Part shown: positions 1 to 9,958 of the stretch, in pieces
Layout: each line of letters begins with the position of its first letter
Numbering within the stretch: position 1 is the first letter of the stretch
From: Citrobacter sp. wls619
Lineage (GTDB): Bacteria > Pseudomonadota > Gammaproteobacteria > Enterobacterales > Enterobacteriaceae
Assembly (NCBI RefSeq): GCF_005281345.1
Contig: NZ_SZXJ01000103.1
Coordinates: 1 to 64,000 of the forward strand
Reading direction: 5' to 3'
Length of the DNA: 64,000 nucleotides
The notes under the pieces: generated by a model
Seen by the model: the letters and a program-made list of their open reading frames with translations, nothing else
The model's database searches: none
What the model was told of the DNA's origin: nothing
Made by a program: the position numbers and the translations under genes

Positions 1-47
1 CCCTTACAAGGAGGGGGTCGGCGGTTCGAACCCGTCATCACCCACCA
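1..47 (+). tRNA. tRNA-Val (UAC), 3' part only, cut by window edge
   Basis: The window opens inside the anticodon arm of a valine tRNA. The anticodon TAC lies at 5-7, followed by the variable loop, T arm, acceptor strand and encoded CCA ending at 47. The T loop reads TTCGAACC here but TTCGATCC in the four downstream copies, so it is a slightly diverged member of the array. Its 5' part lies outside the window. Confidence 0.93.
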
Positions 48-93
48 ACTACTTTAAGTAGTCTCCGCCGTGTAAAGTAAGAAATTGAGAAGT

Positions 94-169
94 GGGTGAT
101 TAGCTCAGCTGGGAGAGCACCTCCCTTACAAGGAGGGGGTCGGCGGTTCGATCCCGTCATCACCCACCA
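94..169 (+). tRNA. valU: tRNA-Val (UAC)
   Basis: Complete 76-nt valine tRNA with an encoded CCA end. The acceptor stem pairs GGGTGAT with ATCACCC and the anticodon TAC is at 127-129. It is identical to the three copies that follow. The symbol follows the E. coli valU/valX/valY cluster upstream of xapR; which copy corresponds to which name is arbitrary. Confidence 0.95.
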
Positions 170-215
170 CTTTCTCGCCAGCTGGATTTCTTACAATAAA
201 ATGAAGTACCGAAGT

Positions 216-291
216 GGGTGATTAGCTCAGCTGGGAGAGCACCTCCCTTACAAGGAGGGGGTCGGCGGTTCGATCCCGTCATCACCCACCA
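216..291 (+). tRNA. valX: tRNA-Val (UAC)
   Basis: Complete tRNA identical to the copy starting at 94, with anticodon TAC at 249-251 and encoded CCA. It is separated from the previous copy by a 46-nt spacer. The gene name is by position only. Confidence 0.95.
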
Positions 292-337
292 CTTTCTCGC
301 CAGCTGGATTTCTTGTTAAAATGTGCAGTACCGAAGT

Positions 338-413
338 GGGTGATTAGCTCAGCTGGGAGAGCACCTCCCTTACAAGGAGGGGGTCGGCGGTTCGATCCCG
401 TCATCACCCACCA
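338..413 (+). tRNA. valY: tRNA-Val (UAC)
   Basis: Complete tRNA identical to its neighbours, with anticodon TAC at 371-373. The 46-nt spacers before the next copy (414-459) and after the previous copy (292-337) are identical to each other, so this tRNA-plus-spacer unit is a recent duplication. Confidence 0.95.
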
Positions 414-459
414 CTTTCTCGCCAGCTGGATTTCTTGTTAAAATGTGCAGTACCGAAGT

Positions 460-535
460 GGGTGATTAGCTCAGCTGGGAGAGCACCTCCCTTACAAGGA
501 GGGGGTCGGCGGTTCGATCCCGTCATCACCCACCA
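460..535 (+). tRNA. tRNA-Val (UAC), last copy of the array
   Basis: Complete tRNA with anticodon TAC at 493-495. It is followed by only the first 17 nt of the usual spacer, which then breaks off into a REP/BIME element. In E. coli a tRNA-Lys (lysV) follows the last valine tRNA; none is found here. Confidence 0.95.
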
Positions 536-556
536 CTTTCTCGCCAGCTGGAAACT

Positions 557-634
557 GCCTGATGCGCTGCGCTTATCAGGCCTACAGACAATACCGCACG
601 CGTAGGCCGGATAAGACGTTAGTCGCCATCCGGC
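557..634. repeat. REP/BIME element
   Basis: Two inverted REP units: 557-585 (starting GCCTGATG, ending CAGGCCTAC) and 602-634 (starting GTAGGCCGGATAAG, ending ATCCGGC). They sit between the tRNA array and the 3' end of xapR and may end transcription from both sides. Confidence 0.85.
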
Positions 635-641
635 ACAGACA

Positions 642-1526
642 TCACATCGTCAATGCCGCTACCAGTTTCTCCAGCGCGGGCGTCGCCTGTTGTTGGTCAT
701 ATACAATATACAAATCCGCCGGAATACGTTCCTCTAACGGGCGGAACACCACTCCCGGCCAGTTCATCTGCGCATAACTGTCCGCGATTAAGGTAATCCC
801 AATCCCCATACTGATCATCGCCAGCACCGTTTGCGGCTCCCTCACCTCGCGAATAATCATTGGCGTAAAGCCAGCGCTCAGGCAAACACGCTGCAAAAAC
901 GTCCAGTCAGTATGAACGGAAGGCATCGTGACGAAATATTCGTTCCGCAACGCCTCCAATGGTATCGCTGCAAGCGCGGCCAGTGGGTGCTCTTCTGGCA
1001 TCGCTACCAGAAAAGAGGACTCATGCAAACGCAGGCTGGTGAATCCAGGCGAAGGTTCGGTCGCCATCCGCCATACCCCCGCATCCAGCTCACGCCGCTC
1101 CAGCATCGTCATCTGCATTGCCGGCATATGTTCACGAAACAGCACTTCAACGTTGGGATTCTCCTTCAAAAAACGCCGCATTACCGGGCGCATTTTCCCC
1201 CACATCGCAGTACCGATAACGCCAAGCTCAATTCGCCCTGCCTCACCACGACCAATCTGCTCCACTCTCGCCAGCGCCTGATTGGCACTGGATAACAGTC
1301 GGCGCGACTCTTCCATCAATATCTTCCCGGCGTGAGTTAACGCCACGCTGCGGGAATGACGGATAAATAGCAAAGTGCCGAGCTGTTGCTCCAGCTCTTT
1401 AATATGGGTACTGAGCGGCGGTTGCGACATATTCAGGCGAGCAGCGGCACGTCCAAAATGCAGTTCTTCTGCGACAGCAAGAAAATAACGCAGTAACTTC
1501 AGATCGATGCGGTGCGTGCGTTCCAT
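642..1526 (-). CDS. xapR: LysR-type activator of xanthosine catabolism XapR
   Basis: Transcriptional activator of xapAB that responds to xanthosine (family knowledge). At 294 residues it has the same length as E. coli XapR. It starts with an N-terminal winged helix-turn-helix (about residues 8-67; FGRAAARLNMSQPPLS is the recognition region), followed by a periplasmic-binding-like inducer domain from about residue 93. It lies downstream of and codirectional with xapA-xapB, 98 bp after the xapB stop, so it probably has its own promoter. Identity is clear from sequence and synteny. Confidence 0.96.
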   Translation of the reverse strand: MERTHRIDLKLLRYFLAVAEELHFGRAAARLNMSQPPLSTHIKELEQQLGTLLFIRHSRSVALTHAGKILMEESRRLLSSANQALARVEQIGRGEAGRIELGVIGTAMWGKMRPVMRRFLKENPNVEVLFREHMPAMQMTMLERRELDAGVWRMATEPSPGFTSLRLHESSFLVAMPEEHPLAALAAIPLEALRNEYFVTMPSVHTDWTFLQRVCLSAGFTPMIIREVREPQTVLAMISMGIGITLIADSYAQMNWPGVVFRPLEERIPADLYIVYDQQQATPALEKLVAALTM

Positions 1527-1624
1527 GGATAATGCGCTCCTGAAATAAGGATAATGCGCAAAGTTACCACATTGCCTCGCAGAAAATGAAACGGCGGGTA
1601 TCAGAACCCGCCGCCAATGGAGCG

Positions 1625-2881
1625 TTAATGTGCCGGTGATTTCTGCGCCAGTCGTTCAGGCTCATGCTTGTACTTAAAGAACAATGCAAAGATAACCGCC
1701 AGAGCCAGTGCATATGCGGCAAACACCAGCCAGATGGTCTGCCAATCCTTGACGCCATCGACAGAAAAATAGTCCACCGCCATACCGCTCAGGATTGACC
1801 CCACCCACGCGCCAACGCCATTTACCATCGTCATAAACAGCCCCTGCGCACTGGCGCGAATATTAGAGCTAACCTCCTGCTCGACAAATACCGACCCTGA
1901 GATATTGAAGAAATCAAACGCACAGCCGTAGACAATCATCGACATCAGCAGCAGCACAAAACCAAACGGCGACGGATCGCCAAAGGCAAAGAAGCCAAAA
2001 CGCAGCGTCCATGCCAGCATGCTCATCAGCATCACCGTTTTAATGCCAAAGCGTTTAAGGAAGTACGGAATAGTGAGAATAAAACCCACCTCCGCCATCT
2101 GTGAAACAGAAAGCAATATGGAGGGGTACTTCACCACAAAGCTGTCGGCAAATTCCGGGTTACGGGCAAAATCATGCAGGAACGGATTGCCAAAGACATT
2201 AGTGATTTGCAGCACCGCCCCCAGCATCATCGCAAACAAAAAGAAGATTGCCATCTGCGGTTTTTTAAACAGGACAAAGGCGTCCAGACCAAGCTTGCTG
2301 GCAAGAGTGGTGCTTGCTTTCTTCTCAGCAACCGGGATTTTCGGCAACGTAAGCGCATACAGAGCCAGCAGCAGCGATGCACCTGAAGCGATATACAACT
2401 GCGCGCTGCTCAGTTCCAGCCCCATCAGGCTGACTGTCCACATCGCCACAATAAACCCTATGGTGCCAAACACACGAATTGGCGGGAACGCGGTGACCGG
2501 ATCCTGACCCGATTGCGCCAGGCACGAGTATGAGACGCTGTTCGATAACGCAATCGTCGGCATATACGCCATTGCGTTAACCAGCATCACCCAAAACATG
2601 GTCTGTGGATCGGTAACGGTTGTGGCATATAACAACACGCCCGCACACACCAGATGACAAAGCATATAGGCGCGCTCGGCGCGTAGCCATTTATCGGCAA
2701 TAATACCCATAATGCCCGGCATGATAATCGCCGCCAGCCCTTTCGAACTGTAAATCATACCGACGTTCGCGCCGGTAAAATCCAGGGTGTTAATCATGTA
2801 AGAACCCAGGGTTACCAGCCAGCTTCCCCAGATAAAATATTGCAAAAACGACATGAGCTTTAAGCGAGATGCGATACCCAT
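1625..2881 (-). CDS. xapB: Xanthosine permease XapB (MFS, NHS family)
   Basis: Proton-linked inner-membrane transporter for xanthosine and other nucleosides, related to NupG, with twelve predicted hydrophobic segments. The reading frame is open 15 codons further upstream, but the start at MGIASRLKL gives 418 residues, the family length. It also has a good ribosome site (AAGGAA, 7 nt before ATG), so I prefer it. It follows xapA with about 56 nt between them, including a GC-rich hairpin. The C-terminal half (VFVEQEVSSNIRASAQGLF) is typical of the NHS family. Confidence 0.95.
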   Translation of the reverse strand: MGIASRLKLMSFLQYFIWGSWLVTLGSYMINTLDFTGANVGMIYSSKGLAAIIMPGIMGIIADKWLRAERAYMLCHLVCAGVLLYATTVTDPQTMFWVMLVNAMAYMPTIALSNSVSYSCLAQSGQDPVTAFPPIRVFGTIGFIVAMWTVSLMGLELSSAQLYIASGASLLLALYALTLPKIPVAEKKASTTLASKLGLDAFVLFKKPQMAIFFLFAMMLGAVLQITNVFGNPFLHDFARNPEFADSFVVKYPSILLSVSQMAEVGFILTIPYFLKRFGIKTVMLMSMLAWTLRFGFFAFGDPSPFGFVLLLMSMIVYGCAFDFFNISGSVFVEQEVSSNIRASAQGLFMTMVNGVGAWVGSILSGMAVDYFSVDGVKDWQTIWLVFAAYALALAVIFALFFKYKHEPERLAQKSPAH

Positions 2882-2906
2882 TTTTCCGTTCCTTGCCATA
2901 AAGTAA

Positions 2907-2924
2907 GACCCCGCAAGCGGGGTC
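2907..2924 (-). other. Intercistronic hairpin between xapA and xapB
   Basis: Perfect 8-bp stem, GACCCCGC/GCGGGGTC, with a 2-nt loop. On the minus strand it is not followed by a T run, so it is unlikely to be a complete terminator for xapA. It may stabilise the upstream xapA message or lower xapB expression. On the plus strand it is followed by ATTTTTT, but no plus-strand gene ends here. Confidence 0.6.
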
Positions 2925-2937
2925 ATTTTTTAGTTAT

Positions 2938-3771
2938 TCAGGCCAGTTTGCGCAAGAATCCGCAGATCAAATTGATGAAATTCTGCCGGGAGAGTTCCGC
3001 CGCTGCCAGCGTCTGCGCGTGGGATAATTTCACATCACCCAAACCTTCCGCCAGGTTGGTGATGGCCGCCACTGCAACCACTTTCAAACCGCAGTGTCGC
3101 GCAGAGATAACTTCAGGCACCACCGACATCCCCACCACGTCGCCACCGATGATTTGCATCATGCGGATTTCTGCCGCGGTTTCAAAGTTCGGTCCCGGAT
3201 AAGAAACAAATACACCTTCACTCAGCGGGAACCCTTCCTCAGCGGCAACGGTTTGCAGGACCGCACGGTAGTCAGCATCATAGGCATTCGCCAGCGAAAA
3301 GAATCGCTCGCCAAAACGCTCATCGTTAAGTCCCACCATCGGTGTGCCCGGCATTGTATTAATGTGATCGCTAAGCGCAACGAGGCTACCCGGACCGACT
3401 TCGGGGCGCAAAGAACCTGCGGCATTGGTGCAAAACAGCAACTCACAGCCCAGCAGCTTCAGCGTACGAATGGCATCCGTCATCACCGTCATGCCGCGAC
3501 CTTCATAGAAATGTCCACGTCCTTTCATACAGGCCACCGGAATTCCCGCCAGATTCCCCAGCACCAGCTCACCAGCATGACCGTGTACGGTGCTCACCGG
3601 GAACCCCGGCAGTTTCTCGTAAGAGATGGCTACCGCATCCTCAATTTGATCCGCCAACGCACCCAGGCCGGAGCCGAGGATAAAGGCTACGCGCGGCGTA
3701 AAATCCGGCTTGTAACCACGAATGATATCGGCGCTATACCAGGGATTTTGCGAGAAAAGAGAGTGGCTCAT
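2938..3771 (-). CDS. xapA: Xanthosine phosphorylase (purine nucleoside phosphorylase II)
   Basis: Cleaves xanthosine, inosine and guanosine with phosphate to the free base and ribose-1-phosphate in the cytoplasm. At 277 residues it matches E. coli XapA in length. Visible family motifs are the phosphate loop GSGLGALAD (about 33-41), HGHAGELVLG (about 64-73), CTNAAGSLRPE (about 114-124) and the substrate region GMSVVPEVISARH (about 194-206). It is the first gene of xapAB; the ATG is preceded by AGGACATCTC. Its promoter region (3772-3900) holds a palindrome likely bound by XapR. Confidence 0.96.
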   Translation of the reverse strand: MSHSLFSQNPWYSADIIRGYKPDFTPRVAFILGSGLGALADQIEDAVAISYEKLPGFPVSTVHGHAGELVLGNLAGIPVACMKGRGHFYEGRGMTVMTDAIRTLKLLGCELLFCTNAAGSLRPEVGPGSLVALSDHINTMPGTPMVGLNDERFGERFFSLANAYDADYRAVLQTVAAEEGFPLSEGVFVSYPGPNFETAAEIRMMQIIGGDVVGMSVVPEVISARHCGLKVVAVAAITNLAEGLGDVKLSHAQTLAAAELSRQNFINLICGFLRKLA

Positions 3772-3868
3772 GAGATGTCCTTAATACTGAGTAATCGAAA
3801 ATAACGTAGCGTACCGCACTGTTATAGCGAGACTGCGCAATCGATTACCAATACCGTTTATCCCAACA

Positions 3869-3885
3869 ACCGATAGTAAATCGGT
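3869..3885. promoter_or_regulatory. Candidate XapR operator upstream of xapA
   Basis: Perfect interrupted palindrome ACCGAT-N5-ATCGGT about 100 bp upstream of the xapA start, flanked by further ATCGAT-like words. LysR regulators commonly bind T-N11-A dyads at about -65 of the activated promoter, and the position fits. Assigning it to XapR is inference. Confidence 0.45.
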
Positions 3886-4007
3886 ATCGATGAGTTGCAC
3901 TAAATCAGCCTGAAATCACATTATTTTTGAGCCAGAAATGGCACAGGAATACAGATACATGAAGGTTTGGGATTTTTATGATTAAACTCCACTCGCCGTA
4001 TTGTCGC

Positions 4008-4034
4008 TGAAGTTCTGTTCGCTGATGCCGATAC
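4008..4034 (+). promoter_or_regulatory. Sigma-28 (FliA) promoter
   Basis: TGAAGTTC, exactly 11 nt, then GCCGATAC. The FliA consensus is TAAAGTTT-N11-GCCGATAA, so 13 of 16 positions match with perfect spacing. It lies 27 nt upstream of the start codon of a FlxA-like gene; E. coli flxA is a classic FliA target. Confidence 0.75.
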
Positions 4035-4061
4035 TCATGTTTTATGGCGCGAGGAATCCGT

Positions 4062-4403
4062 ATGACAACTATCAACGTTTCCACCCCAACTGTTCAAAGC
4101 AGTAGCGGCGGTGGAAAAGCATCAGCCGGGAATGACATCTCCGCACAGATTTCACAAATCACCCAAAAGATAACCAAGCTAACCCAGCAGCTCAAAGATA
4201 TCCCCAATAGCAGTGGCAGTGTTGAGCAGAAGCGCGAGCAGCAGGAGCTTATTCAGACTCAAATCAAGATGTTACAAGCACAGCTGGCTCAATTGTTGCG
4301 CCAGCAGGCCGAGGAGTCACAGCAAAAGCAAAGCGCCGATCAAAGAAAAGCTGAGGGCGTCAACAATGCTACCGATCCACATCGGGTCGATATTTATATC
4401 TGA
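4062..4403 (+). CDS. FlxA-like small coiled-coil protein
   Basis: A 113-residue, Gln-, Ser- and Lys-rich protein. It has a Ser/Gly-rich N-terminus (about 1-30), then a heptad-like helical stretch (about 33-95: [15 protein letters not shown], then [20 protein letters not shown]). The latter strongly resembles E. coli FlxA ([17 protein letters not shown] in memory), a sigma-28-dependent protein of unknown function. An in-frame ATG 18 nt upstream exists, but GAGGA at 4051-4055 fits the start chosen here. In E. coli yfeN occupies this slot. The last 10 nt overlap the end of the convergent yfeR. Molecular role unknown; co-expression with late flagellar genes is inferred from the promoter. Confidence 0.8.
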   Translation: MTTINVSTPTVQSSSGGGKASAGNDISAQISQITQKITKLTQQLKDIPNSSGSVEQKREQQELIQTQIKMLQAQLAQLLRQQAEESQQKQSADQRKAEGVNNATDPHRVDIYI

Positions 4404-5320
4404 TACAACGGATCGCGTGCCCGACCGGCGGTTAATTCACTGGCCTGCATCCGCACCACGTCCCACAGCGCCTGGGCCGCAGTCGATAAAGAACGATTTT
4501 TACGTCGTGCCAGCATCAGTTGCCGTTCCACAACCGGCGTCAGGCGCTTAACCTGCAGATGACTGCCCTGCGGTAAGGGGAGCGCCAGCGCAGGCAGCAC
4601 GCTGATACCAATCCCGGCTTCGACCATCGGGAACAGCGTTGCCGGGTGCCCAATCTCCTGAACAATGTTGGCATCAATAGAAAAATGAGACAATGCCGCA
4701 TCAATCAGCGGTCGGCTACCGGAGGCATAATCCTGCAAAACCAGGCGCTCATGCTGCAGATCCTGCCAGTTAATCCATTCCCGGTGAGCTAGCGGGTGAT
4801 CCTGACGACACAACAACAGAAACGGCTCCGATAGCACCGCTTCACACTGCAGATCGGTCACGGCTCCCGGATCAATCACAATACCAAAATCCACTTCCCC
4901 CTGACGAATACTCTCCAGTACCCACTGTTGTGGCCGGTCGTGCAGGACAAAATCGATTGCCGGATACAGCTGATTGCTCTGCGCAATACACTGCGGAATG
5001 AGATGCGCGGAAATCGTCTGGCTGGCGGCAACGCGCACCGTACCGGTTAACTGCGTTCCCACCTGGCCTGCTTCGCGCAGCGTGCTGTGCAGTTCATCCA
5101 GAATGCGTTCCAGCCGTGCTGCCAGTTGCTGCCCGGCTTCCGTCAGCACCACCTCGCGCGTTGTACGATCCAGTAGCCTGACACCCGTCTGCCCTTCCAG
5201 CTCTTTTACACTATGACTGACCGCCGACTGGCTTAAGCCGATGATATCCCCCGCCCGGCTAAAACTTTTGGCCTGAGCGACGGTGACAAAGATACGTAAT
5301 TGGCGCAAAGAATAATTCAT
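4394..5320 (-). CDS. yfeR: LysR-type transcriptional regulator YfeR
   Basis: A 308-residue LysR regulator with an N-terminal winged helix-turn-helix (about 3-62; [20 protein letters not shown]) and an effector domain (about 88-295). It is divergent from yfeH across 89 bp, the usual arrangement for a LysR regulator and its target. E. coli YfeR has been linked to growth at low osmolarity and control of yfeH (family knowledge). Its 3' end overlaps the convergent FlxA-like gene by 10 nt, so the two may interfere transcriptionally. Confidence 0.94.
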   Translation of the reverse strand: MNYSLRQLRIFVTVAQAKSFSRAGDIIGLSQSAVSHSVKELEGQTGVRLLDRTTREVVLTEAGQQLAARLERILDELHSTLREAGQVGTQLTGTVRVAASQTISAHLIPQCIAQSNQLYPAIDFVLHDRPQQWVLESIRQGEVDFGIVIDPGAVTDLQCEAVLSEPFLLLCRQDHPLAHREWINWQDLQHERLVLQDYASGSRPLIDAALSHFSIDANIVQEIGHPATLFPMVEAGIGISVLPALALPLPQGSHLQVKRLTPVVERQLMLARRKNRSLSTAAQALWDVVRMQASELTAGRARDPLYQI

Positions 5321-5409
5321 CGATTCAATTCATATATAGATGCAATAAATCAATTTTATTTCTCAAACGGAAAAACGCAAAATGTTCCTACCGAATTTCA
5401 GGAGCTTTT

Positions 5410-6411
5410 ATGAAACTTTTTCGTATCCTTGATCCGTTCACGATAACGCTGATTACCGTCGTTTTATTGGCCTCATTTTTCCCTGCAGAGGGCGGCTTTG
5501 TGCCTTTCTTTGAAGGCCTAACCACCGCCGCCATTGCCCTACTCTTTTTTATGCACGGCGCAAAGCTCTCGCGTGAAGCCATTATTGCCGGCGGTAGCCA
5601 CTGGCGTTTGCATCTGTGGGTCATGTGCAGCACCTTTGTGGTCTTCCCCGTGCTGGGTGTCCTGTTTGCCTGGTGGGCACCGGTCAACGTTGATCCGATG
5701 CTCTACACGGGTTTCCTGTACCTGTGTATTTTGCCTGCCACGGTGCAGTCGGCAATTGCCTTTACGTCACTGGCGGGCGGTAACGTTGCCGCCGCCGTGT
5801 GCTCCGCCTCGGCCTCCAGCCTGTTGGGTATTTTCCTCTCTCCGCTGTTGGTCGGACTGGTGATGAATATGCATGGTGCAGAGGGCAGCCTGGAGCAGGT
5901 AGGGAAAATCATGCTGCAACTGCTGCTGCCATTCGTACTTGGGCATCTTTCACGTCCATGGATTGGCGACTGGGTGTCGCGCCATAAAAAATGGATCGCC
6001 AAAACGGACCAGTCATCCATTCTGCTGGTGGTTTACTCTGCTTTCAGTGAAGCGGTCGTGAATGGCATCTGGCACAAAGTTGGCGTCGGTTCACTGCTGT
6101 TTATTGTGATTGTCAGCCTTGTATTACTGGCCATCGTGATTGGTATCAACGTCTTTGTCGCACGCAAATGTGGTTTCAACAAAGCCGATGAAATTACCAT
6201 TGTCTTCTGTGGGTCGAAAAAGAGTCTGGCGAACGGGATCCCCATGGCCAATATCCTGTTCCCGACTTCGGTGATTGGTATGATGGTGCTGCCGTTGATG
6301 ATCTTCCATCAAATCCAACTGATGGTATGCGCCGTGTTGGCGCGTCGGTATAAGCGCCAGACGGACGCATTACAGGCGGCGCAGCAGAATAGCCGCGCCG
6401 CGAAGGCTTAA
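5410..6411 (+). CDS. yfeH: Bile acid:sodium symporter-family membrane protein YfeH
   Basis: A 333-residue integral membrane protein of the BASS/SLC10A7-like family with about ten hydrophobic segments. The conserved FCGSKKSLANGIPMANILFP region (about residues 269-288) is characteristic of the bacterial YfeH/SLC10A7 branch. The substrate is unknown. A ribosome site (CAGGAG) lies 6 nt before the ATG. It is divergent from its presumed regulator yfeR and its stop overlaps the end of convergent ypeB by 4 nt. Confidence 0.93.
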   Translation: MKLFRILDPFTITLITVVLLASFFPAEGGFVPFFEGLTTAAIALLFFMHGAKLSREAIIAGGSHWRLHLWVMCSTFVVFPVLGVLFAWWAPVNVDPMLYTGFLYLCILPATVQSAIAFTSLAGGNVAAAVCSASASSLLGIFLSPLLVGLVMNMHGAEGSLEQVGKIMLQLLLPFVLGHLSRPWIGDWVSRHKKWIAKTDQSSILLVVYSAFSEAVVNGIWHKVGVGSLLFIVIVSLVLLAIVIGINVFVARKCGFNKADEITIVFCGSKKSLANGIPMANILFPTSVIGMMVLPLMIFHQIQLMVCAVLARRYKRQTDALQAAQQNSRAAKA

Positions 6412-6626
6412 AGCGGACGTTTCAGGGGCTGTACCAGCTGTGTCAGCCCCTCGGTTTTAATCAGCAGCGTGATTTGCATTAGCTCGCCCAGTTTACCCGG
6501 CGGAAATTCATCTTTGCGGGCAAACCACAACAGATACTCTTCCGGAACGTCAATCAGCCGACGCCCCTTATATTTTCCGAAAGGCATCACGGTGTTGGCA
6601 ATGTCAATCAGTTGCTCTTTTTCCAT
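6408..6626 (-). CDS. ypeB: Conserved DUF3820 protein YpeB
   Basis: A small 72-residue cytoplasmic protein with the DUF3820 pattern (MPFGKYKGRRLIDVPEEYL, about 14-32), which resembles a motif found beside exonuclease domains in other bacteria. Function is unknown. It starts 1 nt after the ligA stop, so it is almost certainly co-transcribed and translationally coupled with ligA. The E. coli order is the same. Confidence 0.92.
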   Translation of the reverse strand: MEKEQLIDIANTVMPFGKYKGRRLIDVPEEYLLWFARKDEFPPGKLGELMQITLLIKTEGLTQLVQPLKRPL

Positions 6627-6627
6627 C

Positions 6628-8652
<2,025 letters not shown>

Positions 8653-8660
8653 TCAATGAT

Positions 8661-8685
8661 AAAAAACCCCCGACAGGCGGGGGTT
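8661..8685 (-). terminator. Rho-independent terminator after zipA
   Basis: On the minus strand an 8-bp stem AACCCCCG/CGGGGGTT is followed by a run of T. It lies between the zipA stop and the ligA start, so it insulates ligA from zipA. Confidence 0.85.
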
Positions 8686-8714
8686 CAGAAAGGAGAGGTC
8701 ACGCCAGAGGAAAA

Positions 8715-9728
8715 TCAGGCGTGAGATTCTTTAACTTCGCGGATGCGGTCCTGATACTCGCGCAGTTTCTGCGGCGTCATCATACGACGTTGATCGTCAA
8801 GCACCACACCACCCACTTCATCGGCAATGTGCTGTGCGGACTGCAGCATCAGCTTGAAGTTTTGCAGCTCGTCGCCATAGGACGGAACCTGCATAAAGAT
8901 AGTGACGCCCGGCGTGCTGAAATCGCCGGTCATCTCAGGGTCAAACGTCCCTGGGTTAACCATATTGGCAAGACTGAACAGCGACGGGCCACTACCATCC
9001 GGGCTGAGATGACGATGGAAAATATTCATATCGCCAAATTTAAAACCAGCCTGCTGAATGCTGTTGAGCAACACTTCACCGTTGAGCTCGCTGCCATGAT
9101 GCGCCGCGACGTTCATAATGATGACCGCTTCTTTACGCTGCGGTTTTTCAGCAACAGGCGCTTCTTCAACTACCGGCTCAGGCTGCGGTTGCGGTTCAAC
9201 AACAGGCTCTACGGGCTGGAAAGTCTGCGGCGCAGGTTGCGGTGCTTGCTGCACGGGCTGCTGAACCTGCGGAGCAACGGGCTGATGCTGCATCGGCTGC
9301 TGCACAGGTTGTTGCTGAACAGGCTGATGTTGCACCGGCTGTGGCTGTTGTACAGGCTGCGGCTGCTGCTGAGCATGCGGCGGCGGTACCGGCGCTTGTG
9401 CAGGCTGCGGCGCGGGTTGACGCGGCTGAGCAGACGCATAAGGCGGCTGGTACTGGTGTTGCGGCGACTGAGGAGGAACACCATGTTCCTGCGCGCTGCC
9501 GGGAGCATGATTCACACGATGCACGCGGACTTCGCCCACGCCTTCGTCTTCCTCGACGTTGTCGTCGTAGGAATCCTCGTCATCACGTTTAGACTTCATG
9601 CGTTTCAGTGGGCGATCGCGGAATATAGAAGACCGTTCTTTACGGCTAGTCCAGAAACCATGTACCAGTAAAGCGATTATGGCGATCGCGCCAACAATGA
9701 TTAATATCAGACGCAAATCCTGCATCAT
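8715..9728 (-). CDS. zipA: Cell division protein ZipA
   Basis: Essential divisome protein that tethers FtsZ to the inner membrane. The start at [10 protein letters not shown] gives 337 residues and places the single N-terminal membrane anchor at residues 5-25; an upstream in-frame ATG would add 17 residues not seen in the family. After a charged region (about 28-85) comes a long Pro/Gln-rich linker (about 85-190) and the C-terminal FtsZ-binding domain (about 195-330; [18 protein letters not shown]). The linker has many PVQQ-type repeats and is the variable part of the protein. It is divergent from cysZ. Confidence 0.96.
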   Translation of the reverse strand: MMQDLRLILIIVGAIAIIALLVHGFWTSRKERSSIFRDRPLKRMKSKRDDEDSYDDNVEEDEGVGEVRVHRVNHAPGSAQEHGVPPQSPQHQYQPPYASAQPRQPAPQPAQAPVPPPHAQQQPQPVQQPQPVQHQPVQQQPVQQPMQHQPVAPQVQQPVQQAPQPAPQTFQPVEPVVEPQPQPEPVVEEAPVAEKPQRKEAVIIMNVAAHHGSELNGEVLLNSIQQAGFKFGDMNIFHRHLSPDGSGPSLFSLANMVNPGTFDPEMTGDFSTPGVTIFMQVPSYGDELQNFKLMLQSAQHIADEVGGVVLDDQRRMMTPQKLREYQDRIREVKESHA

Positions 9729-9958
9729 TATATTCTCTGTTGTTCTAACACCTTGCCACCACGGCAAACATTTACTCACTAAGAGTATTTGCCGATTACG
9801 CCAAGTGCAAGTGCACTCTTGGCTTTCACGGCATAAAGATGAATAAAAACGTGCTTTTTGCTGTTTTTTCGAACATTTCTGAACAGCCTAACGCTCAACA
9901 ACCCGGTAAGATACGCAAAGTTTACCAGAGCTTTTATAACAAGGAGTATGTCCTGACC

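Larger units (their letters stand above)
1..552 (+). repeat. 122-bp tandem repeat array of tRNA-Val plus spacer
   Basis: Five 76-nt tRNA genes (the first truncated by the window) are each separated by exactly 46 nt, giving a strict 122-bp period. Spacers 292-337 and 414-459 are identical and 170-215 differs in its middle. Spacer 48-93 is the same length but largely different in sequence. The last unit is truncated 17 nt into its spacer. The genes are presumably one transcript processed by tRNA nucleases; unequal recombination would change copy number. Confidence 0.9.

Noticed and set aside
94-535. Regularly spaced direct repeats that might be taken for a CRISPR array
   Set aside because: The repeated unit is a full tRNA gene with cloverleaf and CCA end, and the spacers are near identical, not unique.
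1-634. Prophage or island attachment site at the valine tRNA array
   Set aside because: No integrase gene follows and the tRNA copies are complete; the downstream genes are core xap genes.
2895-2926. 15-codon N-terminal extension of xapB
   Set aside because: The extension overlaps the intercistronic hairpin, has no family match, and the downstream start has a better ribosome site.
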